Below are positions 8,483 through 17,177 of a stretch of 64,000 nucleotides of DNA, piece after piece (positions within the stretch are counted from its first letter, which is position 1; each line of letters opens with the position of its first letter). The stretch covers positions 682,001 through 746,000 of the forward strand of contig NZ_CADFEI010000001.1 in NCBI RefSeq assembly GCF_902833225.1, in the 5' to 3' direction. Both the position numbers and the translations under genes were made by a program. The notes under the pieces are model-generated. The model ran no database searches. It was given only the letters and a program-made list of their open reading frames with translations, and had not been told where the DNA came from. Source of the stretch: Burkholderia sp. BCC1644. GTDB taxonomy: Bacteria; Pseudomonadota; Gammaproteobacteria; Burkholderiales; Burkholderiaceae.

Positions 8483-8740
8483 CTATTTCTCTACGACGGC
8501 TGCAGCAACGGCTGCCGCTCGATAAAGCTCGGTCCAGCCAGCCAGCGTCGGCTCCCGCATCAGCTTGGCCGTCGGAACGGTCACCCCAAAATCCTCCTCG
8601 ATCTTGACCTGCAGTTCGACGATCGATAGCGAACTGGCACCCAGGTCGAAGAAATCGTCGTCGTCACCGATCTCACGATCCTTAAACAGCCCTGCCAGTC
8701 GTTTCCGAATGGGTTCCTTGAATTGCAACGATTCGCTCAT
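8483..8740 (-). CDS. Stand-alone acyl/peptidyl carrier protein (carrier 2)
   Basis: An 85-residue carrier protein with the phosphopantetheine serine at Ser37 in FFDLGASSLSIVELQ, a canonical carrier motif. Two ATGs lie two codons apart; the downstream one (8740) has GGAG at proper spacing, while for the upstream one (8746) the motif is too close. The 5' end overlaps the 3' end of the adenylation-enzyme gene by about 60 bp, suggesting coupled translation, so this is the likely loading partner of that enzyme. The halogenase gene follows after about 30 bp. Confidence 0.87.
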   Translation of the reverse strand: MSESLQFKEPIRKRLAGLFKDREIGDDDDFFDLGASSLSIVELQVKIEEDFGVTVPTAKLMREPTLAGWTELYRAAAVAAAVVEK

Positions 8741-10274
8741 GTTCATCTCCAGTGTTGCGGTTCTCCTGCGAACTCATCAGGCTCTTTCTGTTGACCTTGC
8801 CATTCGCGGTCAACGGCAGCGTCACTTGCACTTCGATCACGTCGGGGATCATGTAACCCGGAAGATGCTGCCCAAGGTACTGTCGGACAGTCGCTCTGAC
8901 CCCGGCAGCCTCCTGAGACGACTGAACGAACGCGACGAGGCGCTTCTCCCCCAGCTCGTCGCGGCCGACCTCGACGATCGCGTCCTCGACTCCATCGGCC
9001 ATCGCCAGAACCTGCTGCACCTGCTCGACCGAGATGCGATAGCCGCGGATCTTCACTTGCCTGTCTACGCGGCCAATGAACTCGTAAGTACCGTCATCGC
9101 ATTCCCGCACGAGATCCCCTGTCCGATAAAGCCTGCGATCGCTGCAATGAGGATCGTCGACAAAGGCGGCCCTGGTTCTCTCCGCATCGTTCAGATAGCC
9201 GAGTGCAAGGCCGGCCCCCCCCGTATGGAGTTCGCCTGCCGATCCCCGGCGGACGGGCTTCCCGCTCCCGTCGAGGACACATACCGTCGTACCCGTGATC
9301 GGCTTGCCGATGGGTACCGTTGCCTCCGGCGGTGTCGCTGCCGTCATCACGTGGCAGCAGGTAAACGTCGTGTTTTCGGTCGGCCCATATCCGTTGATCA
9401 CGGTCAAAGACGGAAACGCGGCAAGCACACGCCTGACGGCCTCCGGCTGGAGCACATCGCCTCCCGCCAGCAGCACTCGAAGCCCCGACATCAATGCGAG
9501 CCGGTTGCGAACGACGAGATGGAAAAGCGCGGCCGTCAACCACATGACGGTGACGCGTTCGTCCTGCAAGAGACGGCCCACGGCGTTCAGATCCAGCACC
9601 GGCGATTCCTCGACCACCAGGGTTGCGCCATTAAGGAGCGCCCCCCATATTTCGAACGTCGATGCATCGAACGTGATCGGCGCCATCTGCAGGACGCGAT
9701 CGTTCGAATTCAGTGCGATGTAGTTGGTGTCGATGACCAGGCGCCGAATTGCCCGGTGTGGCACCAGCACGCCTTTCGGCTTGCCCGTACTGCCTGAGGT
9801 GAACATTGCGTAGGCCGGCGCGTCCGGCGCCGCCGCCTGCACGCGAGTGACCCTTTCGTCACTGCCCCCCCCGGCCGGCAAGACCCCGTCCCGGCCGATC
9901 CCGACCAGCGCGATATCGTCGAGATCAGAATCGAGCTTCAAATGCGCAACGTGCTCGGGCAAGGTCAGCGCAACGCGTGCGCCAAGCTCCCGCAGATGCG
10001 CGTTCAACACCGTGGCCGGACTGGTCGGGTCAACCGGAACGTAGTAGGCGCCTGCCTTCAGCGCGCCGATCATCGCGATCACGGCGCCGGGCGAGCGCGG
10101 CAGCAGCAGCGCGACCGGCGAACCTGCGAACACGCCGGATCTGGCAAGGCGTGCTGCCACCCGATCAGAAGTCTCGTCAAGCTCGGAGTACGTGTATCGC
10201 GCGCTGTCCGCGGCCAGCGCGGTGTGCGTAGCGTGACGCTCGACCACCTGCCCGAATCGCTCGAGTATGCTCAT
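8682..10274 (-). CDS. Stand-alone NRPS adenylation enzyme (amino-acid:carrier ligase)
   Basis: A 530-residue adenylate-forming enzyme that should activate one amino acid with ATP and load it on a carrier protein. Core motifs are in order: A3 FTSGSTGKPKG, A5 GYGPTENTTF, A7 YRTGDLVR, A8 GRVDRQVKIRGYR, A10 LTANGKVNRK with the catalytic Lys. Manual alignment to GrsA gives the ten-residue pocket code D-A-F-W-L-A-G-T-F-K, close to the textbook valine code DAFWIGGTFK; CytC1, which works with halogenase CytC3, takes Val and 2-aminobutyrate. No carrier or condensation domain is attached. The ATG at 10274 is chosen for its AGCAGGA site and because the core of the domain begins just after it. The code is an eye alignment and should be verified. 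Confidence 0.92.
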   Translation of the reverse strand: MSILERFGQVVERHATHTALAADSARYTYSELDETSDRVAARLARSGVFAGSPVALLLPRSPGAVIAMIGALKAGAYYVPVDPTSPATVLNAHLRELGARVALTLPEHVAHLKLDSDLDDIALVGIGRDGVLPAGGGSDERVTRVQAAAPDAPAYAMFTSGSTGKPKGVLVPHRAIRRLVIDTNYIALNSNDRVLQMAPITFDASTFEIWGALLNGATLVVEESPVLDLNAVGRLLQDERVTVMWLTAALFHLVVRNRLALMSGLRVLLAGGDVLQPEAVRRVLAAFPSLTVINGYGPTENTTFTCCHVMTAATPPEATVPIGKPITGTTVCVLDGSGKPVRRGSAGELHTGGAGLALGYLNDAERTRAAFVDDPHCSDRRLYRTGDLVRECDDGTYEFIGRVDRQVKIRGYRISVEQVQQVLAMADGVEDAIVEVGRDELGEKRLVAFVQSSQEAAGVRATVRQYLGQHLPGYMIPDVIEVQVTLPLTANGKVNRKSLMSSQENRNTGDEHERIVAIQGTHSETTGRAV

Positions 10275-10356
10275 CTTCAATCCTGCTGGAACACTGCAAA
10301 ACCGACACTCGTCTCCGGACGGCAAGATTGCCCGGAGCGAACCAACACACACGCGG

Positions 10357-11193
10357 TCATGCCGCGCCCCCGCTGCCGAGGAACTCCATGATTGAATCGT
10401 TGACTGCGTTCTTTCCTCGCAAAATCTCGTAGTGGTCCCCCGGCACCACGACATGTCGCTCGGTATTGCGCAACAACGCGGCAATGACTTGCGAACTGGC
10501 CGCACTGACCTGCTCATCGCGATCGGTCGAAATCAGACGCGTTCGATGCGGTACGCCACTGGCCAGCGCCATGAAGTCCGTGGCGCGATATGACAGGTAG
10601 TTCAGCCCGTGGCGGTGCAGGCGATCGGCCGACGAAAACGGCACGATGACTTCCTCGTCGAATTCGGTCCGGGAACGCTCGCGTACACGGCTCGCCGTGA
10701 GCTTCTCGCACAGGGCGGCCGCATATTCGAGGCTTTCCGCCGCCAGCGGCAACAGGCTGTCGACTTCCCGCTGAAAATTCGATTGCGGGCAGACCGCGGG
10801 GCTGAGCATGTATTCCCCGCAAACCAGTGCAAGACGATCGACTCGATGTCCTGCAAGGGTCGCGGCGACCAGCGCGATGCCGGCGCCCGAGCAGAATCCC
10901 ACTACATTCGTCCTTCGTATCCCGAACGCGTCCAGCACCGAGCACATGTCCTGAACATGCACATCGGGCGTCATGCCGTGCTCATGCGTGGCGAGTGGCT
11001 GATCGCACAGCGAACGCCCTTGCCAGGTAATCAGGTTGAACTCGCTTGCCAACAGCGCACAAAGCGTTCTTGCAGCATCGAGGCGAAGCCCGAACGGAAG
11101 AATCAGCGTCAGGAAAGGCTCGGTTTCACGCCAGTTGCCATGAAATACTCGCAGCTTCTTTCCATCAGACGCCGTGACGCACGATTCGTACAT
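10357..11193 (-). CDS. Aminoacyl-carrier transferase of the CmaE/SyrC type (alpha/beta fold, Cys nucleophile)
   Basis: A 278-residue alpha/beta-hydrolase-fold protein in which the nucleophile elbow is GFCSGAG, placing cysteine (Cys101) where hydrolases have serine. The acid lies in STDRDEQV and the histidine in PGDHYEIL. A Cys in this position is the hallmark of CmaE and SyrC, which shuttle an aminoacyl group from one carrier protein to another via a covalent thioester; the LuxD-like N-terminal part (residues 1-60) is also consistent. Its presence next to a halogenase, an adenylation enzyme and two carriers supports transfer between the two carriers. Hydrolase activity is less likely because the thioesterase of the operon has the normal Ser. 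Confidence 0.83.
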   Translation of the reverse strand: MYESCVTASDGKKLRVFHGNWRETEPFLTLILPFGLRLDAARTLCALLASEFNLITWQGRSLCDQPLATHEHGMTPDVHVQDMCSVLDAFGIRRTNVVGFCSGAGIALVAATLAGHRVDRLALVCGEYMLSPAVCPQSNFQREVDSLLPLAAESLEYAAALCEKLTASRVRERSRTEFDEEVIVPFSSADRLHRHGLNYLSYRATDFMALASGVPHRTRLISTDRDEQVSAASSQVIAALLRNTERHVVVPGDHYEILRGKNAVNDSIMEFLGSGGAA

Positions 11194-11264
11194 TTAAAGT
11201 CTTTTAGAAAGAGACGGGATGATTCCTCGGGCCAGTAATCAGATCGAGCCATGCGTGACCTGGA

Positions 11265-12074
11265 TTAGTGCAGCAGTTTCCAGCCAGCCTCGTGATACAC
11301 CAGGAATGTTCCGATCGTGCGACGCATCGACGAGCATCGTTCGACCGCATGAAGATTGCGGCTATTGAAGACACACAGCTGGCCGCTCTTCGGGCGAACG
11401 GTCAACGCATCGACGCCTTCGAGAACACCGAGCGTCTTGCTCCTCGCGTATTCTTCGGCCCACTGGTCGAGCTGCCGACGCGATTCCGGGCGGATGTCCC
11501 ACAGAACGAAGCCCGCTTCGTTTTCGGCCTTCTGTATTGTGATGAACGCCCCCAACTGCTCGAGGTTGAGTCGAAACGGCCATCTCTCGACGTCGCGCCC
11601 GAAGTCGATGCAGTCGCAATGCGGCGCAAAGCTGAACGGATCGCCTTCGAACGGAGGATATTCCCGCTTCGTGGCCAACATGAATTGACTCCAGTTGCCG
11701 AATTGAAGGGTCTCCGCACCAAGCTCCTTCGTGAACAACTGAATGAAACGGGTCTCACGCATGTGGATGTTCGCCACGCCCGCATGACCAAAGTATTCGG
11801 CGGTATTTGCCATCAACGCGTCGGGCTTCGAACGTTGAAGCTGACCCAGCGTTATACCCGTTGCGTTCAGGGCGTGATGGTATTGGTGATTACGCATATC
11901 GGGAAAACCGCGATCGTTCCACCATGCGTCGATTTCGAGAGGCGCCACCACATCGAGCAATGCCACGGCTACTTCCCGATCCCGCACACACTCGGCGGCA
12001 TCACGCAGTGTCATGTTCCTGCTGACGTCCTGTCCGTCAAAGGTCATAAACCGGCCAGCGAATACCGTTTCCAT
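11265..12074 (-). CDS. 2OG-Fe(II) oxygenase-like protein with intact HXD
   Basis: A 269-residue protein, first gene of the leftward operon. It shows a plausible facial triad: His-Cys-Asp in FAPHCDCIDFGRD (about residue 149) and a distal His in FNSRNLHAVERC, followed by an Arg in SMRRTIGTF that could hold 2-oxoglutarate. Because the carboxylate is present, hydroxylation or desaturation is expected, not chlorination. Length and layout recall stand-alone oxygenases that act on free amino acids (the BesD/BesE group came to mind), but I cannot confirm a family assignment. Possible jobs are beta-hydroxylation of the amino acid to create the hydroxyl that the GHMP kinase phosphorylates, or desaturation. 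Its promoter must lie in the divergent region beyond 12075. Confidence 0.75.
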   Translation of the reverse strand: METVFAGRFMTFDGQDVSRNMTLRDAAECVRDREVAVALLDVVAPLEIDAWWNDRGFPDMRNHQYHHALNATGITLGQLQRSKPDALMANTAEYFGHAGVANIHMRETRFIQLFTKELGAETLQFGNWSQFMLATKREYPPFEGDPFSFAPHCDCIDFGRDVERWPFRLNLEQLGAFITIQKAENEAGFVLWDIRPESRRQLDQWAEEYARSKTLGVLEGVDALTVRPKSGQLCVFNSRNLHAVERCSSMRRTIGTFLVYHEAGWKLLH

Positions 12075-12686
12075 TTAACATTTCCAGAATAGTTAAATTG
12101 ATTTTTTTACTCGCAAACGCAAAATCGCAAACCGAAGAGATCAACTCGCCGATTAATAAGCAAATACCATAAAATCGATACCGGATTTTATTTAATCCAG
12201 ATACCACAAATACAAGACCTGACATCGAATCGCCCTCGATCGATTGCCACGTCGCATTCGCCGAAACTGGAGCGATGATGGAGCCGCGCCCGCTCCCCAT
12301 TGGATTATTGGAAGGCGCGTTTTCGTCGTTCTGGAAATACTCTATCTCGGGCCGGTTGCGTGCGTAAAGTGCGAGGCACTCGATCGAATGCGCAACTCGA
12401 AAGACATCGCCGCTCGACGGCAGGCCATCGACAGGCACGCCCCCCCGATGCCTCGCTCGGCCGCAAACCCTTATACGACAAGAATCCGGCGCCTTTCCCC
12501 CCGCGTTTTGACAGCTGGCATCCAATCGAATCCACGCCGTTTTCCAGCCAATCCGGCTCACGTTAGCCACCTGCGGCTGAGCAACATTTCGATACTAGTG
12601 CGCAATTTTCATAAAGAAACCGACGGGCGGCCGTCGCTATGCTTTCAGCTCGACACTGCGACCTGCCTTCATATCGAGTGGGAAAA
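12075..12686. promoter_or_regulatory. Divergent AT-rich control region of the biosynthetic cluster
   Basis: This 612-bp gap separates the leftward and rightward operons, so both promoters should lie here. Bases 12080-12230 are markedly AT-rich for this genome. A perfect inverted repeat (ATAAAATC, seven bases GATACCG, GATTTTAT; 12169-12191) with an overlapping GGATT/AATCC pair (12183-12198) is a candidate operator. Short open frames across the region resemble no known protein. The AraC regulator at the right end of the cluster is the obvious candidate to bind here. No confident -35/-10 pair was fixed. Confidence 0.5.
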
Positions 12687-13589
12687 ATGGACGTTCTCTC
12701 AGAGCAAGCCGATGCGCTACGAAACGACGAATTCCTGTCACCATTTCCCAGAGGCGAATGCCGCGGAACATTTGGCGAGCTGGTACAAGGCATCCTGCCG
12801 GACAATCGGCACTTCCTGGTCACATTGCCGATCAACCTGAAGAGCATCGTCGAGTTCGAGATCACGGGCTTCGACCATGTCGCCGCCGATGTCGGATTCA
12901 AGACCAAGGCATGTCGTGCGGTTCAGGATTATCTGCGTCTTCACAACCTGCCGCCGGGCGGCATGCTGCATTTCAAGTCGATGATCGCCGTCGGCAAGGG
13001 GCTGGCGAGTTCATCGGCGGACATGGTTGCGGCGGTTCGTGCGGTTGCGTACGCATACGGTCGCACGCCAACGCCCGAGACGATCGAGTCGATCCTTCGT
13101 TTCATCGAACCGACGGACGGCGTGATGTACGACGGCATCGTCTCGTTCTACCACCGCGAGGTCAAACTCGACGAGCGACTCGGCAAGACGCCCGCCCTCG
13201 TGATCGTCAGCGCAGATCGCGGTGGCGAATGCGACACGATCGAATTCAACCGGAAGAAACGCGACCCGCCTGCGGACGTACGGGACGAGTACCGCGGCAT
13301 GCTGGCGCGCATGAAAACGGCGGTTCGCGCACTGGATTTACGCGAACTCGGTGAGATCGCAACGCGAAGCTGCGAGTTGTCACAGATTTTCAACCCACAC
13401 CCGCACATCGCCATCCTGCGCACGCTGCACGACGAGACCGGCGCGCTCGGGCTCGTCGCGACCCATTCGGGAACATGCGTCGGATTGCTCTACGACGCGA
13501 ACGCCCCCGAGACGGCAGCATCGGCCGCTTATGCACAAGCGCGACTGCACAGACTTCGAATCGAATCAGTTCAATACACAACGGTATAG
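12687..13589 (+). CDS. GHMP-family kinase, PduX/L-threonine kinase-like
   Basis: A 300-residue GHMP-superfamily kinase. The N-terminus has CRGTFGELVQG, typical of PduX-type L-threonine kinases, and the ATP-binding motif is GKGLASSSADMV (about residues 104-115). PduX-like enzymes phosphorylate the hydroxyl of L-threonine; homologues are proposed for 2,3-diaminobutyrate formation in uridyl-peptide antibiotic clusters, where the phosphate becomes the leaving group for a PLP enzyme. The next gene, 9 bp downstream, is just such a PLP enzyme. ATG 12687 is preferred over a start 16 codons upstream because the kinase-like sequence starts soon after it; the ribosome site is weak. The true substrate could be threonine or a chlorinated/hydroxylated amino acid. 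Confidence 0.87.
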   Translation: MDVLSEQADALRNDEFLSPFPRGECRGTFGELVQGILPDNRHFLVTLPINLKSIVEFEITGFDHVAADVGFKTKACRAVQDYLRLHNLPPGGMLHFKSMIAVGKGLASSSADMVAAVRAVAYAYGRTPTPETIESILRFIEPTDGVMYDGIVSFYHREVKLDERLGKTPALVIVSADRGGECDTIEFNRKKRDPPADVRDEYRGMLARMKTAVRALDLRELGEIATRSCELSQIFNPHPHIAILRTLHDETGALGLVATHSGTCVGLLYDANAPETAASAAYAQARLHRLRIESVQYTTV

Positions 13590-13598
13590 GAATCGTAC

Positions 13599-14603
13599 AT
13601 GCTTCAATACGAATCATCGCTTGATGCAATGCAGGATGCGGTACTGTTTCCGATCGAGCGCGCGCTGCACATGGTGTCATTCAAGGCCATGAAGATCGTG
13701 CCCGCCAATTACATCATCAGCAAGGCACGCGCTCGCGGCGAACTGCTGCCGGGCAAGACAGTTGTGGAAACCTCCAGCGGCAACTTCGCGCTCGGGATGG
13801 CCATCGTATGCAACCGCCTGAACCACCCGTTCGTCGCGATCGGCGATCCCGTGATTGATCCAGCATTCAAGCGCCAGCTCGAGATGCTCGGCGGTCGGGT
13901 GGAAATCGTCACCGACAAAAAAGGCAGCCAGGGCTACCAGAAGGCGCGACTGGACCGGCTGCATGAGATTCTCGCGGCCGAACAAGGGGCGTTCTGGTGT
14001 CGCCAGTACGACAACGAGAACAACGCGCTCGCCTATGCGAACATCGCACACGAACTGCTCGAGACCGTCGGCCCTCGTCTGATTCTCGTTGCACCGGTCG
14101 GCTCCGGTGGATCAAGCTGCGGCATCGCGACATCGCTGCGCGTGGCGGGTGCCGACTGTACGCTCGTCGGTGTCGACACGTTCAACAGCGTCCTGTTCGG
14201 CCAGGTAGACGGTCCTCGCAAGCTGCGCGGTCTCGGCAACACGATCATGCCAGGTAACCTGAAGCATGCCCTGTTCGACGACGTGCATTGGGTCAGTGCG
14301 GAACTTGCCGATCATTTCACGCGCAAGCTCTACATGGCCACCGGACATTTTCGCGGGCCCACGACCGGCGCCGCGTTTGCCGTCGTCCGATTCGTGCGCA
14401 ACAGATATCCGGATTCGCCTATCGTCTTCCTGAGCCCGGACGACGGCTCCCGCTATGTCGATACGACGTTCACGAGCCCACTGGACAGCGCGGCATACGA
14501 TCAGCTTCGCCCGGTCCAGATCGCGCACCCGACCGCTTACGACGCGGATACTGAATGGGCATGGATGAATTGGAATCGCTCGGACATTCACCGGTTTCAA
14601 TGA
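13599..14603 (+). CDS. PLP-dependent beta-replacement enzyme, cysteine-synthase-like
   Basis: A 334-residue fold-type II PLP enzyme. The probable Schiff-base lysine is Lys29 in MVSFKAMK, followed by the substrate loop ETSSGNFALGMA (equivalent to ESSSGN in cysteine synthases) and the phosphate-binding loop GSGGSSCGIA. It retains enough of the cysteine/cystathionine-synthase pattern to suggest a beta-replacement reaction. With the upstream kinase and downstream argininosuccinate-lyase-like gene, the proposed reaction is replacement of a beta-phosphate (O-phosphothreonine or analogue) by the amino group of aspartate. An AGGA site precedes the ATG. The gene ends three bases before the ATP-grasp/lyase start. 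Reaction assignment is by analogy. Confidence 0.88.
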   Translation: MLQYESSLDAMQDAVLFPIERALHMVSFKAMKIVPANYIISKARARGELLPGKTVVETSSGNFALGMAIVCNRLNHPFVAIGDPVIDPAFKRQLEMLGGRVEIVTDKKGSQGYQKARLDRLHEILAAEQGAFWCRQYDNENNALAYANIAHELLETVGPRLILVAPVGSGGSSCGIATSLRVAGADCTLVGVDTFNSVLFGQVDGPRKLRGLGNTIMPGNLKHALFDDVHWVSAELADHFTRKLYMATGHFRGPTTGAAFAVVRFVRNRYPDSPIVFLSPDDGSRYVDTTFTSPLDSAAYDQLRPVQIAHPTAYDADTEWAWMNWNRSDIHRFQ

Positions 14604-14606
14604 ATC

Positions 14607-17177
14607 ATGGCGATCGTCTACATCGAATCAAACACCACGGGGTTCGGGCAGGCATTGCTCGATGCGTCGCTGCATTACGACGAAACCTACTTTCTCGTGC
14701 GTGACCGCGCGCGCTATGCGTTTCTCGACCGGGTATCGCCCAACGTTAAGATGATCGATTGCGACACCCAGTCGGTGGACGCACTCAAGCGTGTCGTCGG
14801 CGAGATCGCCGACATACGCTATGTCGCGTCAACGAGCGATGCGTTTATCGAGAACGCCGCCCGCTTGTCCGAACATCTCGGCTTGCCCGGCAATCCGGCG
14901 GCGGCCGTCGCATTGTGTCGAGACAAGTTACGACTTCAGGACGCGTTCCGCGACCGTGGTGTCCCGTACCCGTATACCGCGGCAATCGATTCGGCGAATG
15001 CCGCGCGCGATCTGACCTATCCGGTCATCGTGAAACCGAGACAGGGAACGGGCAGCATCGGCGTGCGCCTCGTCGAACGAGAACAGGCGTTTCCGGACGT
15101 CGCCGGGGGCACGTTTATTTGCCAGCGCTTCATTCCAGGCACGGAATTCTCCGTCGAAACGTTTAGCGATGCCGACGGCCATCATGTGCTCGCGGTGACG
15201 CGCAAGTTCGTGACCCGCCCTCCGCATTTTCTGGAACTGGCACACGTTCTGCCAGCGGACCTCGATGCGGCCACCCATGCCCGCATCGTCGATACGGTGC
15301 GTCGCGCGCTCGATGCGGTCGGCTATACGTTCGGTCCTGCGCACACGGAACTGAAGGTTCATGGCGACACGACCGCCATCATCGAAATCAACGCGCGTCT
15401 TGCTGGCGGAATGATTCCACGTTTGATGGAGCGCGCTTACGGATGGTCGATCGCGGATCTCTACGTGCGCAGCCATCTCGCGCACCGCAGTCAGTTCGTC
15501 GTGCCGGCGCACGCGTTGTATAGCGCCGTCGCATTCGTCGTGCCGGAGGTGGAGCGCCGCTATGTCGGCATCGATTTTCCCGACGATTGCGCCGACGCCG
15601 GCCTGTTTCACGACGAAGGCGTCAATACCGGCAAGTTCGACTTTTCAGATCGAGCCGGCTATGTGATTGCTGTCGGACGGCGTGCCTCGTCGGCGCTCAG
15701 GACAGCACTGTCGCTTCGGATGCGATCACGCGTGCTGTACGACGATCCGGTCCAGTCGGTTCCGGACCGCGACACGATTCACGACATCGTCTACGAACGC
15801 TCGCCTCCATGCTTTGGCAAGCTCACGGTCAATCTTCTCGCGATCGAGAAAGCCCATCTGATCATGTTGCGCGAACAATCGATCCTGACCGCCGAGCAGT
15901 TCCACGCTCTGCGCGAAGCGGTAACGGCGCTGGAAGCAGATCCGGCGCTGTTGCGAGAGCACGTGTCCGGTCGCGGAGATTACTTCGACTACGAACAATA
16001 TGTGATCAACCGCTGTGGACGAGACACGGGCGGCATGATCCAGGCGGCACGCTCACGCAACGACATCAACAGCACGCACCTTCTACTGACCATTCGCCAG
16101 GCGCTGTCGCAAGTCACGGACCGGGTCATCGACCTCGGCACGACGCTCACGCGACGTGCGGCAGAATCGGCCGACGTGCTGCTGCCGATCTACAGCCAAT
16201 ATCAGACGGCGATGCCCGGGTCGGCAGGCCATTACCTCAGCGCGCAGTGCGAAATCCTGCTTGGCACGCTCGACGCGCTGTCCGCGCTACGCGACGGACT
16301 CACGTCCTCTCCGCTCGGCGCGTGCGCGGGCGCGGGCACGACGTTCACCACCGCCCCGGAACGCACCGCGACCCTTCTGGGTTTTTCGACGGGACCGCTC
16401 AATTCGCTGAGCGCGATTACCGACAAGAATCCGGCCCTGCGCTGCGCCTGCCTGCTGACCGAGTTGAGCAGCAATCTGAACCGTATTGCAACTGATCTGC
16501 AACTTTGGTCGATGCGCGAGATCGGGATCGTCACGATGCCCGACGGCATGTACGGCGGGTCGTCCAACATGCCGCAAAAGCGCAATCCGTATCTGCTTGA
16601 GTGGTTGCGTCTGGGACACGACCGCATCGTCGGACATTGCGTGTCGGCCCTGTCGTCGCTATCGCATTTGCCCACCGGCAATTCCTATCAGGCAAGCCGC
16701 ACCGCGGTGGAAACAGTCAGCGAAATGAGTGGACTGGTCATCGATATGTTGAAGGTGTTCATCTATTCGATGAACGAGATCCAGTTCAACGCCGATGCCG
16801 CGCGCCGCGCCATCCGAATGGGCAATGCGGGCGCGACGCTCGTCGCGGAATCGCTCGTGCAGCAACACCTGGCATCGTTCAGGGACGCTCATGCGGCGGT
16901 CGGCCGCGTGCTGTCGAACCTGCCAGACGCAACGCCCAACGCACTCGATATCGCTGCGGCCGCGATGCTCGACGACCTGCAGATCGAACCGGAAAGCACA
17001 AACGGGTTCGAACGACTCGACGGCGGTGGTGGACCGTCGACGCAAAACACACGCACGGCGGTGGCGGTACTCGCCACTCGCTTGCTGCATCAACGCCGAC
17101 GTCAGCGATCGTGCGAGTCGCTCGCGGCTGCAGCAAAACGAGCGCGCGATCGGCTCTTCATGAGTATGCCGGCATGA
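14607..17177 (+). CDS. ATP-grasp ligase fused to argininosuccinate-lyase-like domain
   Basis: An 856-residue two-domain protein. Residues about 1-385 are an ATP-grasp ligase (YPVIVKPRQGTGSIGVRLVE for the nucleotide-binding lysine loop, HTELKVHGDTTAIIEINAR for the Mg/ATP acidic motif). Residues about 400-856 belong to the fumarase/aspartase superfamily in the argininosuccinate-lyase branch, with the signature GGSSNMPQKRNP at about 650-662. The lyase half would release fumarate from an N-succinyl (aspartate-adduct) intermediate and leave a new amine, completing diaminobutyrate formation. The ATP-grasp half would form an amide or peptide bond on a carboxylate. It overlaps the formyltransferase gene by ATGA. 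Fusing the steps suggests intermediate hand-off; substrates are inferred. Confidence 0.9.
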   Translation: MAIVYIESNTTGFGQALLDASLHYDETYFLVRDRARYAFLDRVSPNVKMIDCDTQSVDALKRVVGEIADIRYVASTSDAFIENAARLSEHLGLPGNPAAAVALCRDKLRLQDAFRDRGVPYPYTAAIDSANAARDLTYPVIVKPRQGTGSIGVRLVEREQAFPDVAGGTFICQRFIPGTEFSVETFSDADGHHVLAVTRKFVTRPPHFLELAHVLPADLDAATHARIVDTVRRALDAVGYTFGPAHTELKVHGDTTAIIEINARLAGGMIPRLMERAYGWSIADLYVRSHLAHRSQFVVPAHALYSAVAFVVPEVERRYVGIDFPDDCADAGLFHDEGVNTGKFDFSDRAGYVIAVGRRASSALRTALSLRMRSRVLYDDPVQSVPDRDTIHDIVYERSPPCFGKLTVNLLAIEKAHLIMLREQSILTAEQFHALREAVTALEADPALLREHVSGRGDYFDYEQYVINRCGRDTGGMIQAARSRNDINSTHLLLTIRQALSQVTDRVIDLGTTLTRRAAESADVLLPIYSQYQTAMPGSAGHYLSAQCEILLGTLDALSALRDGLTSSPLGACAGAGTTFTTAPERTATLLGFSTGPLNSLSAITDKNPALRCACLLTELSSNLNRIATDLQLWSMREIGIVTMPDGMYGGSSNMPQKRNPYLLEWLRLGHDRIVGHCVSALSSLSHLPTGNSYQASRTAVETVSEMSGLVIDMLKVFIYSMNEIQFNADAARRAIRMGNAGATLVAESLVQQHLASFRDAHAAVGRVLSNLPDATPNALDIAAAAMLDDLQIEPESTNGFERLDGGGGPSTQNTRTAVAVLATRLLHQRRRQRSCESLAAAAKRARDRLFMSMPA

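Noticed and set aside
11265..12074. Second halogenase
   Set aside because: The iron site keeps Asp in the His-Cys-Asp motif, so it is read as an oxygenase.
12037..12570. 177-codon leftward frame over the divergent control region
   Set aside because: It crosses the AT-rich promoter stretch, overlaps the oxygenase start and has no recognisable motifs.
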